From Gammaproteobacteria bacterium (GTDB taxonomy: Bacteria > Pseudomonadota > Gammaproteobacteria > Nitrosococcales > Methylophagaceae), in NCBI GenBank assembly GCA_002402245.1, contig NVVP01000014.1, forward strand, positions 1-28,882: a stretch of 28,882 bases of DNA, in the 5' to 3' direction. The position numbers were made by a program, and so were the translations under genes. Below are positions 1-7,898 of the stretch, piece by piece. How positions within the stretch are numbered: position 1 is the stretch's first letter; each line of letters begins with the position of its first letter. Below the pieces are notes generated by a model. The model saw only the letters and a program-made list of their open reading frames with translations. It was not told the DNA's origin and searched no databases.

Positions 1-868
1 TATAAAATGAGGCAATAGGATTATCTAAAAAACTAAAATAAGGATCATCTTCGATTATTTGTAAATCATAAGCCTTTGCTATATCTGTAATGGCAATACG
101 CCGTTCTAAAGGAATTGTCGTCGTGGTCGGATTATCAATATTTGGGATTAAATATAAGGCTTGAGGATTCTTCTGCTCACATAATCGTTGTAATGATTCT
201 GGAATAAGCCCCCCTTGATCCATTTCTATACCTAAAACATCAATATCAAAATGATCGGCTATTGAACGTAATCCTGGATAAGAGAAATCAGGCGCAGCCA
301 GAGATTTAATTCCTGATTTTTTTAGCAGGCTTAGTATTGAAAATAATGCACTATGAGCACCATTGGTAATCAACAGCCTATCAGGTTCTATATTAGGAAT
401 TTTACTTGATAACCAAGTCATGCCTGCTTGTCGATCATTAGGGTGACCGGCTGTTTCTTGATAATTTAATTGTTCAAATGGCAGCTCTGATGTTGCAGTA
501 ATGGTTTGTAAGGCTAACGCCACCTCGCGGGCCAATTTAAAGGATGGCGGCTGAGGTGGGTTATTCATGCTTAGATCAAGCAGTTTACCTTCCGTTATAC
601 TGGTTGAATTATAATGTTGAAATGTGGTTTGAGCCACAAAACAACCACTGCCTGGTTGCGTCTCAACCAAGCCTCTTTTAGCCGCTTCATTAATAGCGCG
701 AGTAACCGTGGTTAAATCAATATTTAATTTTTGTGCAATTACTCTTTGAGCAGGCAGTTTATCGCCGGGTTTAAGCAGTCTTCCTTTTATATCTGCCTCT
801 ATCGCATCAACGATACCGGTATATTTTACGGTTGAACCTTTGTTAATTCGTGGTACCCACATAATCAT
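1..868 (-). CDS. MocR/PdxR-type GntR-family regulator with aminotransferase-like domain (C-terminus off the left edge)
   Basis: The open frame runs from an ATG at 868 to the left edge, so about 289 N-terminal residues are present. Residues about 10-75 read as a GntR winged helix (KPGDKLPAQRVIAQKLNI, then TTVTRAINEAAKRGLVET and GSGCFV). After a short linker comes a class-I aminotransferase-like domain with DNPTTTTIPLERR, matching the family NPTG region, and EDDPYF near the edge. The PLP lysine would lie beyond the window. MocR proteins use PLP or PLP-amino-acid adducts as effectors and usually control a neighbouring metabolic gene. Here the target is probably off the left edge. The SD AGGAG lies 3 nt before the ATG at 868 and 9 nt before a second ATG at 862, so 862 may be the real start. 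The upstream gap holds a long inverted repeat that may be its operator. Family is clear; the effector is unknown. Confidence 0.88.
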   Translation of the reverse strand, partial: MIMWVPRINKGSTVKYTGIVDAIEADIKGRLLKPGDKLPAQRVIAQKLNIDLTTVTRAINEAAKRGLVETQPGSGCFVAQTTFQHYNSTSITEGKLLDLSMNNPPQPPSFKLAREVALALQTITATSELPFEQLNYQETAGHPNDRQAGMTWLSSKIPNIEPDRLLITNGAHSALFSILSLLKKSGIKSLAAPDFSYPGLRSIADHFDIDVLGIEMDQGGLIPESLQRLCEQKNPQALYLIPNIDNPTTTTIPLERRIAITDIAKAYDLQIIEDDPYFSFLDNPIASFY

Positions 869-923
869 GGACTCCTGCTTTCTAAACACCCAATGTGATT
901 AAAATAGTAGTCCTTGTGATAAC

Positions 924-997
924 TGTATGCAATAAAAACAGACAATAAAGTGATTATCCAGTCATTGTATGGATGGTTGTTTTTATGTTTGCATACA
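924..997. promoter_or_regulatory. Spaced inverted repeat upstream of the MocR-type gene (candidate operator)
   Basis: TGTATGCAA at 924-932 and its exact reverse complement TTGCATACA at 989-997 are separated by 56 nt. The match continues inward as TAAAAACA against TGTTTTTA, offset by three bases. It lies in the 230-nt gap before the MocR-type gene, whose start is at 868. Widely spaced half-sites are known for MocR-family regulators. The operator role is inferred from position and symmetry. Confidence 0.45.
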
Positions 998-1098
998 AAA
1001 TGACTATTTTAAGCACAAAGTGTAAAACTAAAATAATCGATATGCGCAAAAAATAATCTATTTTTACTGATTATTTATCCCTGTGTTGAACAATAATA

Positions 1099-2130
1099 TT
1101 ATTGGGCAAACAAAATATAAGGTGATGTTCCAGTCCAGCGTTTAAAAGCACGCCTAAAGTTATTCATATCATTAAAACAGAGGTATTCAGCAATTTTCTG
1201 ATTATTCAAATGTTCAATTTGATAGAGGTAAATAGCGGTATTTTTTCTGACTAAATCTATCTGCTGCTGAAAGCTTGTATTATGCTTTTTTAGTTTTCTT
1301 TTCATCGATGCGGGGCTTAACCCAAACTCTAAAGAGAGTTTATCTAGGTTCAGTGGTTGATTAATATTGCTATGGATATAGTCATAGATATTATCAAGAA
1401 AACTTTTATTACTAGGACGTTGCTTTAACTGTTTCTGACTATCTATTAAAGTACCATTAATACTTAATGGCGCTGCGTTTGGCCATGTTTTATCTAGCCA
1501 TGATTTAGGCAAACGCATACGATTCATTTGTTGATTAAATACTAAATCCTGACCGAGATTAACCCAATATTGTTCAATATAATCTGGTTTATCGTAATTA
1601 AACTCACATTGCCACGGTATTTTTTCTTTCGATAACCATGACACCATAGATATTACCGCCGTCATACTTGATTCAATAGTAAAACGCTGTTCTTTATTAG
1701 AACAACTTGCTTCCCAATAAATAAAATAAAACTCGTCATCTTCATAGGTTCTAGGCGTTTGCAGTGGTGACAAAATAGCATGAAATTCACAGAGTATTTC
1801 AATCGCTTGTCGGCAGTTAGTCACTTGTTGCAATGCTTGACTAGCAGCACCAAAAAAACCAGGTAATAGCCGTTGTCCATAGAGAAAACTAGTATCGTTA
1901 GCATCTAATAACTTATTACTGTTTGCAATCAGGGTTAGATATTGATCTGGACTAATTAACGTGTCTGCCGATTCAAAGTCTTCAAGCCGCATACGGGTAC
2001 TGCGTAATAATTGGCGACTATCAATATCTCTCGATAAGGCCAGTTCAATTAATATTGCAGGTTGATAGTGTGCTGCTATACAGGCGGTATCTATTTCATA
2101 ACCCGAGTTTTTAGCTATACGTGATTTCAT
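1099..2130 (-). CDS. AraC-family transcriptional regulator with OruR/ArgR-type N-terminal domain
   Basis: This 343-aa protein has an N-terminal Arabinose_bd/OruR-like ligand domain at about residues 25-215 (QLLRSTRMRLEDFES, LPGFFGAASQALQ, WLSKEKIPW). A C-terminal double HTH spans about 245-343 and ends with the family signature FNDMNNFRRAFKRWTGTSP. Proteins of this architecture are cytoplasmic activators that respond to small metabolites; the ligand cannot be read from the sequence. Its ATG at 2128-2130 overlaps the stop codon of the upstream GGDEF gene (TAATG), so the two are translationally coupled. Both would come from the promoter with the minus-strand Pho-box-like element at 3107-3124. 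It could regulate the divergent phytase/PhoX operon, but nothing in the sequence proves that. Its stop codon sits inside a short palindrome at 1091-1104. Confidence 0.9.
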   Translation of the reverse strand: MKSRIAKNSGYEIDTACIAAHYQPAILIELALSRDIDSRQLLRSTRMRLEDFESADTLISPDQYLTLIANSNKLLDANDTSFLYGQRLLPGFFGAASQALQQVTNCRQAIEILCEFHAILSPLQTPRTYEDDEFYFIYWEASCSNKEQRFTIESSMTAVISMVSWLSKEKIPWQCEFNYDKPDYIEQYWVNLGQDLVFNQQMNRMRLPKSWLDKTWPNAAPLSINGTLIDSQKQLKQRPSNKSFLDNIYDYIHSNINQPLNLDKLSLEFGLSPASMKRKLKKHNTSFQQQIDLVRKNTAIYLYQIEHLNNQKIAEYLCFNDMNNFRRAFKRWTGTSPYILFAQ

Positions 2131-3044
2131 TACGCGCTATGTTTTAGCTGCTGCTTAATTTGAGTCAATTTCAAATTTAAACGCTCAATAAGTGAATCTG
2201 AGTTATCAGCATTAGCAACGGTGATAGCTACTGATGCAGTAAGACTAACTCGCTTATTGCCTTGTTTAGTTCGGTAAGTAAACCCTGCTACTGTTAGCTG
2301 AAGATCGGCCGCTATTTCAGTTGCTTCAGCTTCATTGGTATTATTAAGTAGCACTACAAAGCGATCACCAGCCAAACGGCAAATTAGATCATCATCACGT
2401 AAATTAAGTAATAAAAGTTGGCATATCAATTGTAAAATATGATCGCCCTCTTGGACTCCATAACGCCTATTAATAGCGTTGAAATTATCGAGATCAATGG
2501 CAATCAAGCTGAGTGGTTGCTGCTGTTTTTTACTATCATTAAGTGATAATTTCAACTGTTTTTTTAAGTAAGCAGCGCCGCCTACGGGTATTAACTTGTC
2601 AAAAAATCGATGTTCACGAAAGTAGCGTTCTCGTTTGACCATTTGAGCACTAATCGCTATTTCTTCTCGATGCCAATGGTAAATGCCAATACTGAGGAAT
2701 ATTAAGGCAATAGGGATCGGTAAGCTTTCTAACCAGTTATGCCAAATTAAAGTTGATGGCATATGAATAAATTCATCTAATAGATCCATTGACCATGAAA
2801 ATATAATGCCGCATAAACCTAAAGCAAGTAAGTGGGTAACTCTACCCGCGGGCCTGCTTCTTAATAATAAAATGAGCCAAAATAAGGCCAGCACAACCAT
2901 ACTGCCCTCAGCCATAACATCCAACCAGTTAACGTGATCAAGCGTTTTAATATCGCCCCAATTACGATAAATAGCGATTCCGCTTATGACTGAGACAAGT
3001 AGTCCATAAAAGTAAGCGGTATCTAAAAAAGCACGTTTTTTCAT
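2130..3044 (-). CDS. Membrane protein with degenerate GGDEF domain (AGDRF) and retained I-site
   Basis: The protein is 304 aa from the ATG at 3044. The N-terminal half has about four hydrophobic segments (FYGLLVSVISGIAIY; MVVLALFWLILLL; HLLALGLCGIIFSW; PIPIALIFLSIGIYHW). A GGDEF domain fills about 150-304, with DLDNFNAINRRYG at 184. The signature GGDEF is AGDRF at 225-229: the catalytic-site Glu is replaced by Arg, so diguanylate cyclase activity is unlikely. The RxxD inhibitory-site motif (RDDD, 216-219) lies exactly five residues upstream, as in c-di-GMP-binding GGDEF domains. A receptor or sensor role is therefore more likely than synthesis. A longer GTG start at 3092 is possible, but AGGTGG lies 9 nt before the ATG at 3044, and the predicted transcription start is downstream of 3092. 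It is coupled to the AraC gene that follows. Confidence 0.88.
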   Translation of the reverse strand: MKKRAFLDTAYFYGLLVSVISGIAIYRNWGDIKTLDHVNWLDVMAEGSMVVLALFWLILLLRSRPAGRVTHLLALGLCGIIFSWSMDLLDEFIHMPSTLIWHNWLESLPIPIALIFLSIGIYHWHREEIAISAQMVKRERYFREHRFFDKLIPVGGAAYLKKQLKLSLNDSKKQQQPLSLIAIDLDNFNAINRRYGVQEGDHILQLICQLLLLNLRDDDLICRLAGDRFVVLLNNTNEAEATEIAADLQLTVAGFTYRTKQGNKRVSLTASVAITVANADNSDSLIERLNLKLTQIKQQLKHSA

Positions 3045-3090
3045 GAATATTAGCCACCTAGAATATTTTATTATTTTGATTAAGGCTCGC

Positions 3091-3124
3091 ACGCTACGCT
3101 AGAAAGATGACAAATTGATTACAG
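3091..3124 (-). promoter_or_regulatory. PhoB-box-like promoter for the GGDEF-AraC operon
   Basis: On the minus strand CTGTAAT-CAAT-TTGTCAT (3124 down to 3107) matches the two CTGTCAT half-sites of the enterobacterial Pho box at 12 of 14 positions with a 4-nt AT-rich spacer. After exactly 10 nt comes TAGCGT (3096-3091), a weak -10 that keeps T1, A2 and T6. There is no -35, as expected for PhoB-dependent promoters. The implied 5' leader to the ATG at 3044 is about 40 nt. Confidence 0.6.
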
Positions 3125-3305
3125 TCAAATTAGCTCATAAAAAATGGGCTAATAAATTGAGCTGCATAATTACCAATGCAATTACTAGATGTAACCAATT
3201 GATTTAAATGTTATTTAAAATATATCAAGGCTGATTGTAGCTATTTTTAATTCATCATAGCTTAGTCAAATAAGCTCATCTCTATCACCATTAAATATGT
3301 AAGTC

Positions 3306-3325
3306 ATTGATTTTGATTGATTTTG
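3306..3325. repeat. Tandem 10-bp direct repeat next to the Pho box
   Basis: ATTGATTTTG occurs twice head to tail at 3306-3315 and 3316-3325. The spacing is about one helical turn, and the repeat ends 7 nt before the plus-strand Pho-box-like element. It may be an extra activator site or simply bent AT-rich DNA. Confidence 0.5.
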
Positions 3326-3332
3326 ATATTTA

Positions 3333-3366
3333 ATGTCACATAACTGTCATCTTGACTGCCTAGACT
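3333..3366 (+). promoter_or_regulatory. PhoB-box-like promoter for the TonB receptor/phytase/PhoX operon
   Basis: ATGTCAC-ATAA-CTGTCAT at 3333-3350 has one perfect CTGTCAT half-site and one with 5 of 7 matches, separated by an AT-rich 4-nt spacer. Exactly 10 nt later TAGACT (3361-3366) can serve as the -10, and no -35 hexamer is needed in PhoB-activated promoters. The start codon is 44 nt downstream. The operon content (phytase and PhoX) makes PhoB control biologically expected. Confidence 0.72.
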
Positions 3367-3410
3367 TGGCGCCATCTTCAATGAAGCGACAATAATAAAG
3401 GCATTTCTCC

Positions 3411-5924
3411 ATGGTATTAACAAGACGAAAAATGAGTACTCCAGTATTCAAACGAAATTTCATTGCACTGGCTATAGCAAGCTGTAGTTCTACAATAGTG
3501 ATGGCAGATGATATTAATTTAGAAACAATACAAGTAATCGGTCAAGCGGTACAAATTGATAAATCATTAAAGCAGCAGCGTAACTCAAACAGTATTGAAA
3601 GTGTGGTTCATGCCGATGGTATTGGCCAGATGCCAGATGATAATGCAGCAGAAGCATTACAACGATTACCGGGTGTGTCGATTGAATTAGATCAAGGTGA
3701 AGGTCGGTTTGTCAGCGTTCGAGGATTGGCTCCAGAGCTTAATAATGTCACCATTAATGGTACCAATATTCCTTCTCCTGAAAGTAAAACAAGAGCGGTG
3801 GCTCTTGATGTTTTGCCGAGTGAACTGATTCAGTCATTGTCTGTAGTGAAAACACTTACTCCTGATATGGATGCCAGTTCATTAGGTGGCACCATTAGTG
3901 TAAAAAGTTTATCAGCCTTTGATCATAAGGGTCTGTTCTATACGGTATCTACGGAAGGTAGTTTTGATAGCAATACCGATGAGTTAAGTCCTAAAGGTTC
4001 AGGTGCGGTAAGTAATATATTTAGTATTGCGGGTGGGCAAGATAACTTAGGTATTGCCGCTGCTTTTAGCTGGCAACAACGTGATTTCGGTTCAGATAAT
4101 GTTGAAACAGGCGGTGCATGGGACTTTGATAATGAACCTAGGTTAGAGGAACTAGAGCAACGTAATTATGAAATAAGCCGAGAACGAATGGGCCTCGGAC
4201 TTAATTTTGATTACAAAGCGGATAGTAATAGTAGTTATTACCTACGTACATTGTTTAGTCAATTTAGTGATACCGAAACACGTAATGCCGCAGGGATTGA
4301 GTTTGATAATGCATTATTAGCGGGTGAAACAGGTGATGGCGAAGGTTACCGTGAATTGAAAAGCCGTAAAGAAACACAGGAGATTCAATCCTACGTTTTA
4401 GGCGGTGAAAAAATAATGGGCCTGTGGACATTAACTGGCCAAGCAGGCTATAGCCGAGCAAGTGAAGATACTCCTGCTCATATTGCAGGAGCCAAGTTTG
4501 AAGGTAATGCGGACTTTAGCAATGTAAGTTATAGCAGCTCTCAACGCCCTACTCTTTCTGCTGGTAGTGGCTACTATAATCCGGCTAATTTCACATTAGA
4601 TGAAGTTGAATGGGAGGAGCAAAAAACAGTTGATACTGAAAAAAACATTAAATTTGATTTAGCGCGTGATTTCGATATTGATGGTTATGCCTCACAAGTT
4701 AAATTTGGTGGTAAGTTATCTCGTCGTCAAAAAGATAATGAATTAGAAGCATGGGTTTATGAAGACTTTACCACTCAAGGTATCTCAGCTTCAGATCTAC
4801 TTCTTAGTCAATACTCAACATCGAATGTGAATTACAGCCTTAATAACTACGGTGCTGGAATTAGTGATTCAGCCATTATGTCTTTATTATCCCGGTTAGA
4901 TAAAGATAGTAATTATGACGAAGAAGAGTCTCGTATCAATGATTATGAGATGCATGAAGACATTAATTCTGCCTATATTATGAATACCTTAGACTTGGAT
5001 GATTGGACAATTATTGCAGGTTTACGTTATGAAAATACCAACTTTAGTGCCCAAGGAACAGGTATTAACAATGGTAGTTTTGAGGACATAACTAAGAAAA
5101 ACTCATATGATAATTGGCTACCTGGTCTGCATGCACGCTACTACCTTGATGATGATACACAAATACGAGCAGCGTGGACTAATACCGTGGTGAGGCCTAC
5201 ATTTAAAGCGCTTTCTCCTGGTTTTGAGATCGATGGTAATGAGACCAGTTTTGGTAACCCAGAGCTTGATCCGATGACTTCAAAAAACTTTGATTTAGGT
5301 ATAGAACATTATATGGGCAAAGCTGGCGCTATCTCAGCCTTTGCTTTCTATAAAGATATTTCTGACTTTGTTTATAACACTGATCTAGCCGGTACAGGTG
5401 CATTTACTAGTTTTAATGAAGCTAATACCTTTGCTAATGGTGAGACCGCTAAAGTCTATGGTATTGAATTGGCCTATAACCAAAAACTAGATTGGTTACC
5501 TTCACCATGGAATGGTTTATTAATCGGTGCCAATGCCACATTTAGTCAATCTAATGCTGAGATTGAAGGATTAGACCAACAAAGAAAAATTGATTTACCA
5601 GGCCAAGCAAAACAAGTCGGCAATATTATGCTTGGCTGGGAGAACGATAAATTAAGTATGCGTTTATCCACTAATTATAAGTCGAGTTATTTATCAGAAG
5701 TGGCATCTATCGATGATCCTGAACATGATCTCTATGTTGATTCTCAAGTCTATGTTGATTTTAGTGCTAGTTACTTTGTGATGAAGAACGTCCAAATTAA
5801 GTTTGAGGCGAAGAACCTGACCGATGAACACTATTATGTTTACACCGGTAATAGCCAATATAACGCACAGTATGAAGAATATGGTCCCTCATTCAAGCTT
5901 GGTTTAACATTAACTAACTTCTAA
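3411..5924 (+). CDS. TonB-dependent outer-membrane receptor, probably for phytate or another organic phosphate
   Basis: The 837-aa precursor has a signal peptide (positive n-region, hydrophobic 17-30) with likely cleavage after VMA at residue 32. A TonB-box-like ETIQVIG follows at 38-44. The plug domain is at about 50-170 (DNAAEALQRLPGVSIE, RFVSVRGLAPELNNVTING, LGGTISVKS). A 22-strand-type barrel follows, ending in LTLTNF with the terminal Phe needed for BAM insertion. The plug resembles the large Xanthomonas/Caulobacter-type TonB receptor family. The substrate is inferred from the next gene: TonB receptors linked to beta-propeller phytases are a known arrangement. AAAGG lies 9 nt before the ATG at 3411; a second ATG at 3432 has no SD. 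It is first in the operon, 3 nt before the phytase gene, behind a Pho-box-like promoter. Confidence 0.93.
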   Translation: MVLTRRKMSTPVFKRNFIALAIASCSSTIVMADDINLETIQVIGQAVQIDKSLKQQRNSNSIESVVHADGIGQMPDDNAAEALQRLPGVSIELDQGEGRFVSVRGLAPELNNVTINGTNIPSPESKTRAVALDVLPSELIQSLSVVKTLTPDMDASSLGGTISVKSLSAFDHKGLFYTVSTEGSFDSNTDELSPKGSGAVSNIFSIAGGQDNLGIAAAFSWQQRDFGSDNVETGGAWDFDNEPRLEELEQRNYEISRERMGLGLNFDYKADSNSSYYLRTLFSQFSDTETRNAAGIEFDNALLAGETGDGEGYRELKSRKETQEIQSYVLGGEKIMGLWTLTGQAGYSRASEDTPAHIAGAKFEGNADFSNVSYSSSQRPTLSAGSGYYNPANFTLDEVEWEEQKTVDTEKNIKFDLARDFDIDGYASQVKFGGKLSRRQKDNELEAWVYEDFTTQGISASDLLLSQYSTSNVNYSLNNYGAGISDSAIMSLLSRLDKDSNYDEEESRINDYEMHEDINSAYIMNTLDLDDWTIIAGLRYENTNFSAQGTGINNGSFEDITKKNSYDNWLPGLHARYYLDDDTQIRAAWTNTVVRPTFKALSPGFEIDGNETSFGNPELDPMTSKNFDLGIEHYMGKAGAISAFAFYKDISDFVYNTDLAGTGAFTSFNEANTFANGETAKVYGIELAYNQKLDWLPSPWNGLLIGANATFSQSNAEIEGLDQQRKIDLPGQAKQVGNIMLGWENDKLSMRLSTNYKSSYLSEVASIDDPEHDLYVDSQVYVDFSASYFVMKNVQIKFEAKNLTDEHYYVYTGNSQYNAQYEEYGPSFKLGLTLTNF

Positions 5925-5927
5925 ATA

Positions 5928-7877
5928 ATGAAAAATAATTTATCTATAACAATAAAAACAATGGTTTATAAAATGAAGTTAAAACAATTACTATTGTTGA
6001 GCAGCGTGTTAATTACTCAGCCGTTAACGGTGTTAGCGGCGAGTGACTTAACCCTTGTTTGGCAACAAGATAACAATAAAGTTGAAGATGTACAGTGGTT
6101 AAATTCAAGCAGAATGATGCCATCTGCTGACCGCTTGGTTATTTATAAAGGCAAAGGATTACAACTAGAAGATAAACAAGGACGAAACATCAGTTTAATG
6201 TCGGGTGATTTTAGTGATATTGATCACCGTGACATTAACAATGGTTTATTAGTGGCGATACTAGACGATGATCGTCAACAGGCATTTATTTCATCCTTTA
6301 ATTACCATATAAAAGCATGGTCAGAGCGTCATTACTTGCCCGTTACTGATTATAAAATTGAGGCGGTGTGTCTTTATCAAGATAAAAGTAAGCATGCCTT
6401 TTTATTCTTAATTGGTGAAGATGGTCAAGCTGAACAATGGTTAGTCGCTGACGCTTCACAAGCCTTATCCCAGGCTAAGTTAATTCGACAATTGAGTACG
6501 CCACCACAGAGTCAATATTGTCAGGTGGATGATGCGCAATCGTTACTCTTTATTAATGAAGAAAATGTCGGTATATGGGCTTATGATGCTCATGCTGAAG
6601 CTGATTTAACTCGCCAAATTGTGGGGTTAACAAAGCCATTTGGTCACATAGGAAAAAGTGCTATGGGAATGCATCGTGTTCCCGGTGGTTTGCTGGTACT
6701 TGATGCCGATGATAATAAGCTGCATATTTACTTAAATAACCAAGGTCAGTGGCTACATAATTCTGCACTCTCTCTTACGGGGCTATCTGAACCCGATAAG
6801 CTGACAGTTAAGCTTAATAATGAGCAGTTAGAAATACTCATTCGACATGATGATGGAATGTCTATGTTTACCTTGGCATGGCCCTATAAAGAGCCTGTTC
6901 ATCAAGCTGCTATCGTTGAGGTTGAGCCTCAAGTTGAAACCAAGCCCGTTACAAGTTTAGGTGATGCGGCTGATGACCCCGCTATTTGGGTGAACTTAGC
7001 AAAACCACAACATAGCCGAGTATTAGGCACCGATAAACAAAGTGGTTTAGTCGTTTATGACTTGTCTGGTAAACAACTACAGCATTTAGCGGTAGGTCGC
7101 CTTAATAATGTCGATATTAGAACGGACTTTAACCTTAATGGACGCCAGCTAGATATTGCGGTTGCAAGTAATCGTGATAATAATTCACTGCATATCTTTG
7201 GCATACACACTAATACAGGCGTAGTCAGTGAATTGGCGGAAATAGGCACCGCGATGGAAGATATTTATGGTCTGTGTATGTTTAAAAATAATAGTGGTGA
7301 TATCTACGCTATCGCTAATGATAAAAATGGTCAGTTTTTTCAATATTTGATAACGGGCACTAAAGGCCAGGTTAAGGCATCTTTAGTTCGCCAATTTCAT
7401 GTTGATTCACAACCTGAAGGCTGTGTTGCCGATGATGTGAATAATAGATTGTTTATTGGTGAAGAAGATCAGGCGGTATGGACCTTAGATGCTCGACCTG
7501 AAATTAAAGCCAAGCTAGAAAAAGTGATATCTGTAGGTAATAATATTCACTCTGATATAGAAGGCATTAGCTTATATAACAAAGGCCGCGAGTCTTACCT
7601 AATTATATCGAGTCAAGGTAATAATAGTTATGTTGTGCTCAATGCCCTTCCACCTTTTACTTATCGTGGTGCCTTTCAAATTGGCTTTAATACAACACTT
7701 GGCATTGATGGTGTTTCTGAAACAGATGGGCTTGATGTTACCTCCGTAAATCTAGGCCCGCTTTGGCAGGATGGCATGTTAGTCGTTCAAGATGGTCGCA
7801 ATCGTATGCCGGCAGATAATCAAAACTTTAAATATGTTCCTTGGTCAGATATTGCCGATCAATTAGAACTAAATTAA
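5928..7877 (+). CDS. Two-domain beta-propeller phytase (3-phytase)
   Basis: The 649-aa precursor hydrolyses phytate (inositol hexakisphosphate) in a Ca-dependent way and is exported. The catalytic propeller occupies about 340-649: DAADDPAIW at 346-354, NNVDIR at 393-398, a Cys-containing strand with EED at 512-514, HSDIEG at 541-546 and SETDGLDV near the end. These are the conserved calcium and phosphate-binding motifs of the family. Residues about 40-335 are a second, eroded propeller: FINEENVGIWAYDA parallels FIGEEDQAVWTLDA, and DFSDIDHRD parallels the NNVDIR region, but key acidic residues are lost. The Sec signal peptide ends near VLAAS and has no lipobox, so the protein is likely periplasmic or secreted. 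The start is uncertain: 5928, 5961 and 5973 are all in frame without a clear SD, and the signal peptide begins naturally at 5973. Translation is probably coupled to the receptor gene 3 nt upstream. Confidence 0.93.
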   Translation: MKNNLSITIKTMVYKMKLKQLLLLSSVLITQPLTVLAASDLTLVWQQDNNKVEDVQWLNSSRMMPSADRLVIYKGKGLQLEDKQGRNISLMSGDFSDIDHRDINNGLLVAILDDDRQQAFISSFNYHIKAWSERHYLPVTDYKIEAVCLYQDKSKHAFLFLIGEDGQAEQWLVADASQALSQAKLIRQLSTPPQSQYCQVDDAQSLLFINEENVGIWAYDAHAEADLTRQIVGLTKPFGHIGKSAMGMHRVPGGLLVLDADDNKLHIYLNNQGQWLHNSALSLTGLSEPDKLTVKLNNEQLEILIRHDDGMSMFTLAWPYKEPVHQAAIVEVEPQVETKPVTSLGDAADDPAIWVNLAKPQHSRVLGTDKQSGLVVYDLSGKQLQHLAVGRLNNVDIRTDFNLNGRQLDIAVASNRDNNSLHIFGIHTNTGVVSELAEIGTAMEDIYGLCMFKNNSGDIYAIANDKNGQFFQYLITGTKGQVKASLVRQFHVDSQPEGCVADDVNNRLFIGEEDQAVWTLDARPEIKAKLEKVISVGNNIHSDIEGISLYNKGRESYLIISSQGNNSYVVLNALPPFTYRGAFQIGFNTTLGIDGVSETDGLDVTSVNLGPLWQDGMLVVQDGRNRMPADNQNFKYVPWSDIADQLELN

Positions 7878-7898
7878 CAGCAAAAGTAAGGAATAATG

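Larger units (their letters stand above)
3045..3410. other. Divergent intergenic control region
   Basis: This 366-nt gap separates the minus-strand GGDEF-AraC pair from the plus-strand receptor/phytase operon. I find no ORF or RNA gene in it. It holds a Pho-box-like promoter at each end, facing outwards, and a tandem 10-bp repeat next to the plus-strand one. The middle, about 3125-3300, is AT-rich without a motif I can name. An AraC or other activator site could be there but is not recognisable. Confidence 0.7.

Noticed and set aside
1091..1104. Palindrome CAATAATATTATTG as a terminator for the AraC gene
   Set aside because: All A/T apart from its ends, no loop, and no T-run; it simply overlaps the stop codon.
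3045..3092. GTG start at 3092 adding 16 residues to the GGDEF protein
   Set aside because: AGGTGG is 9 nt before the ATG at 3044, and the predicted promoter start lies inside the extension.
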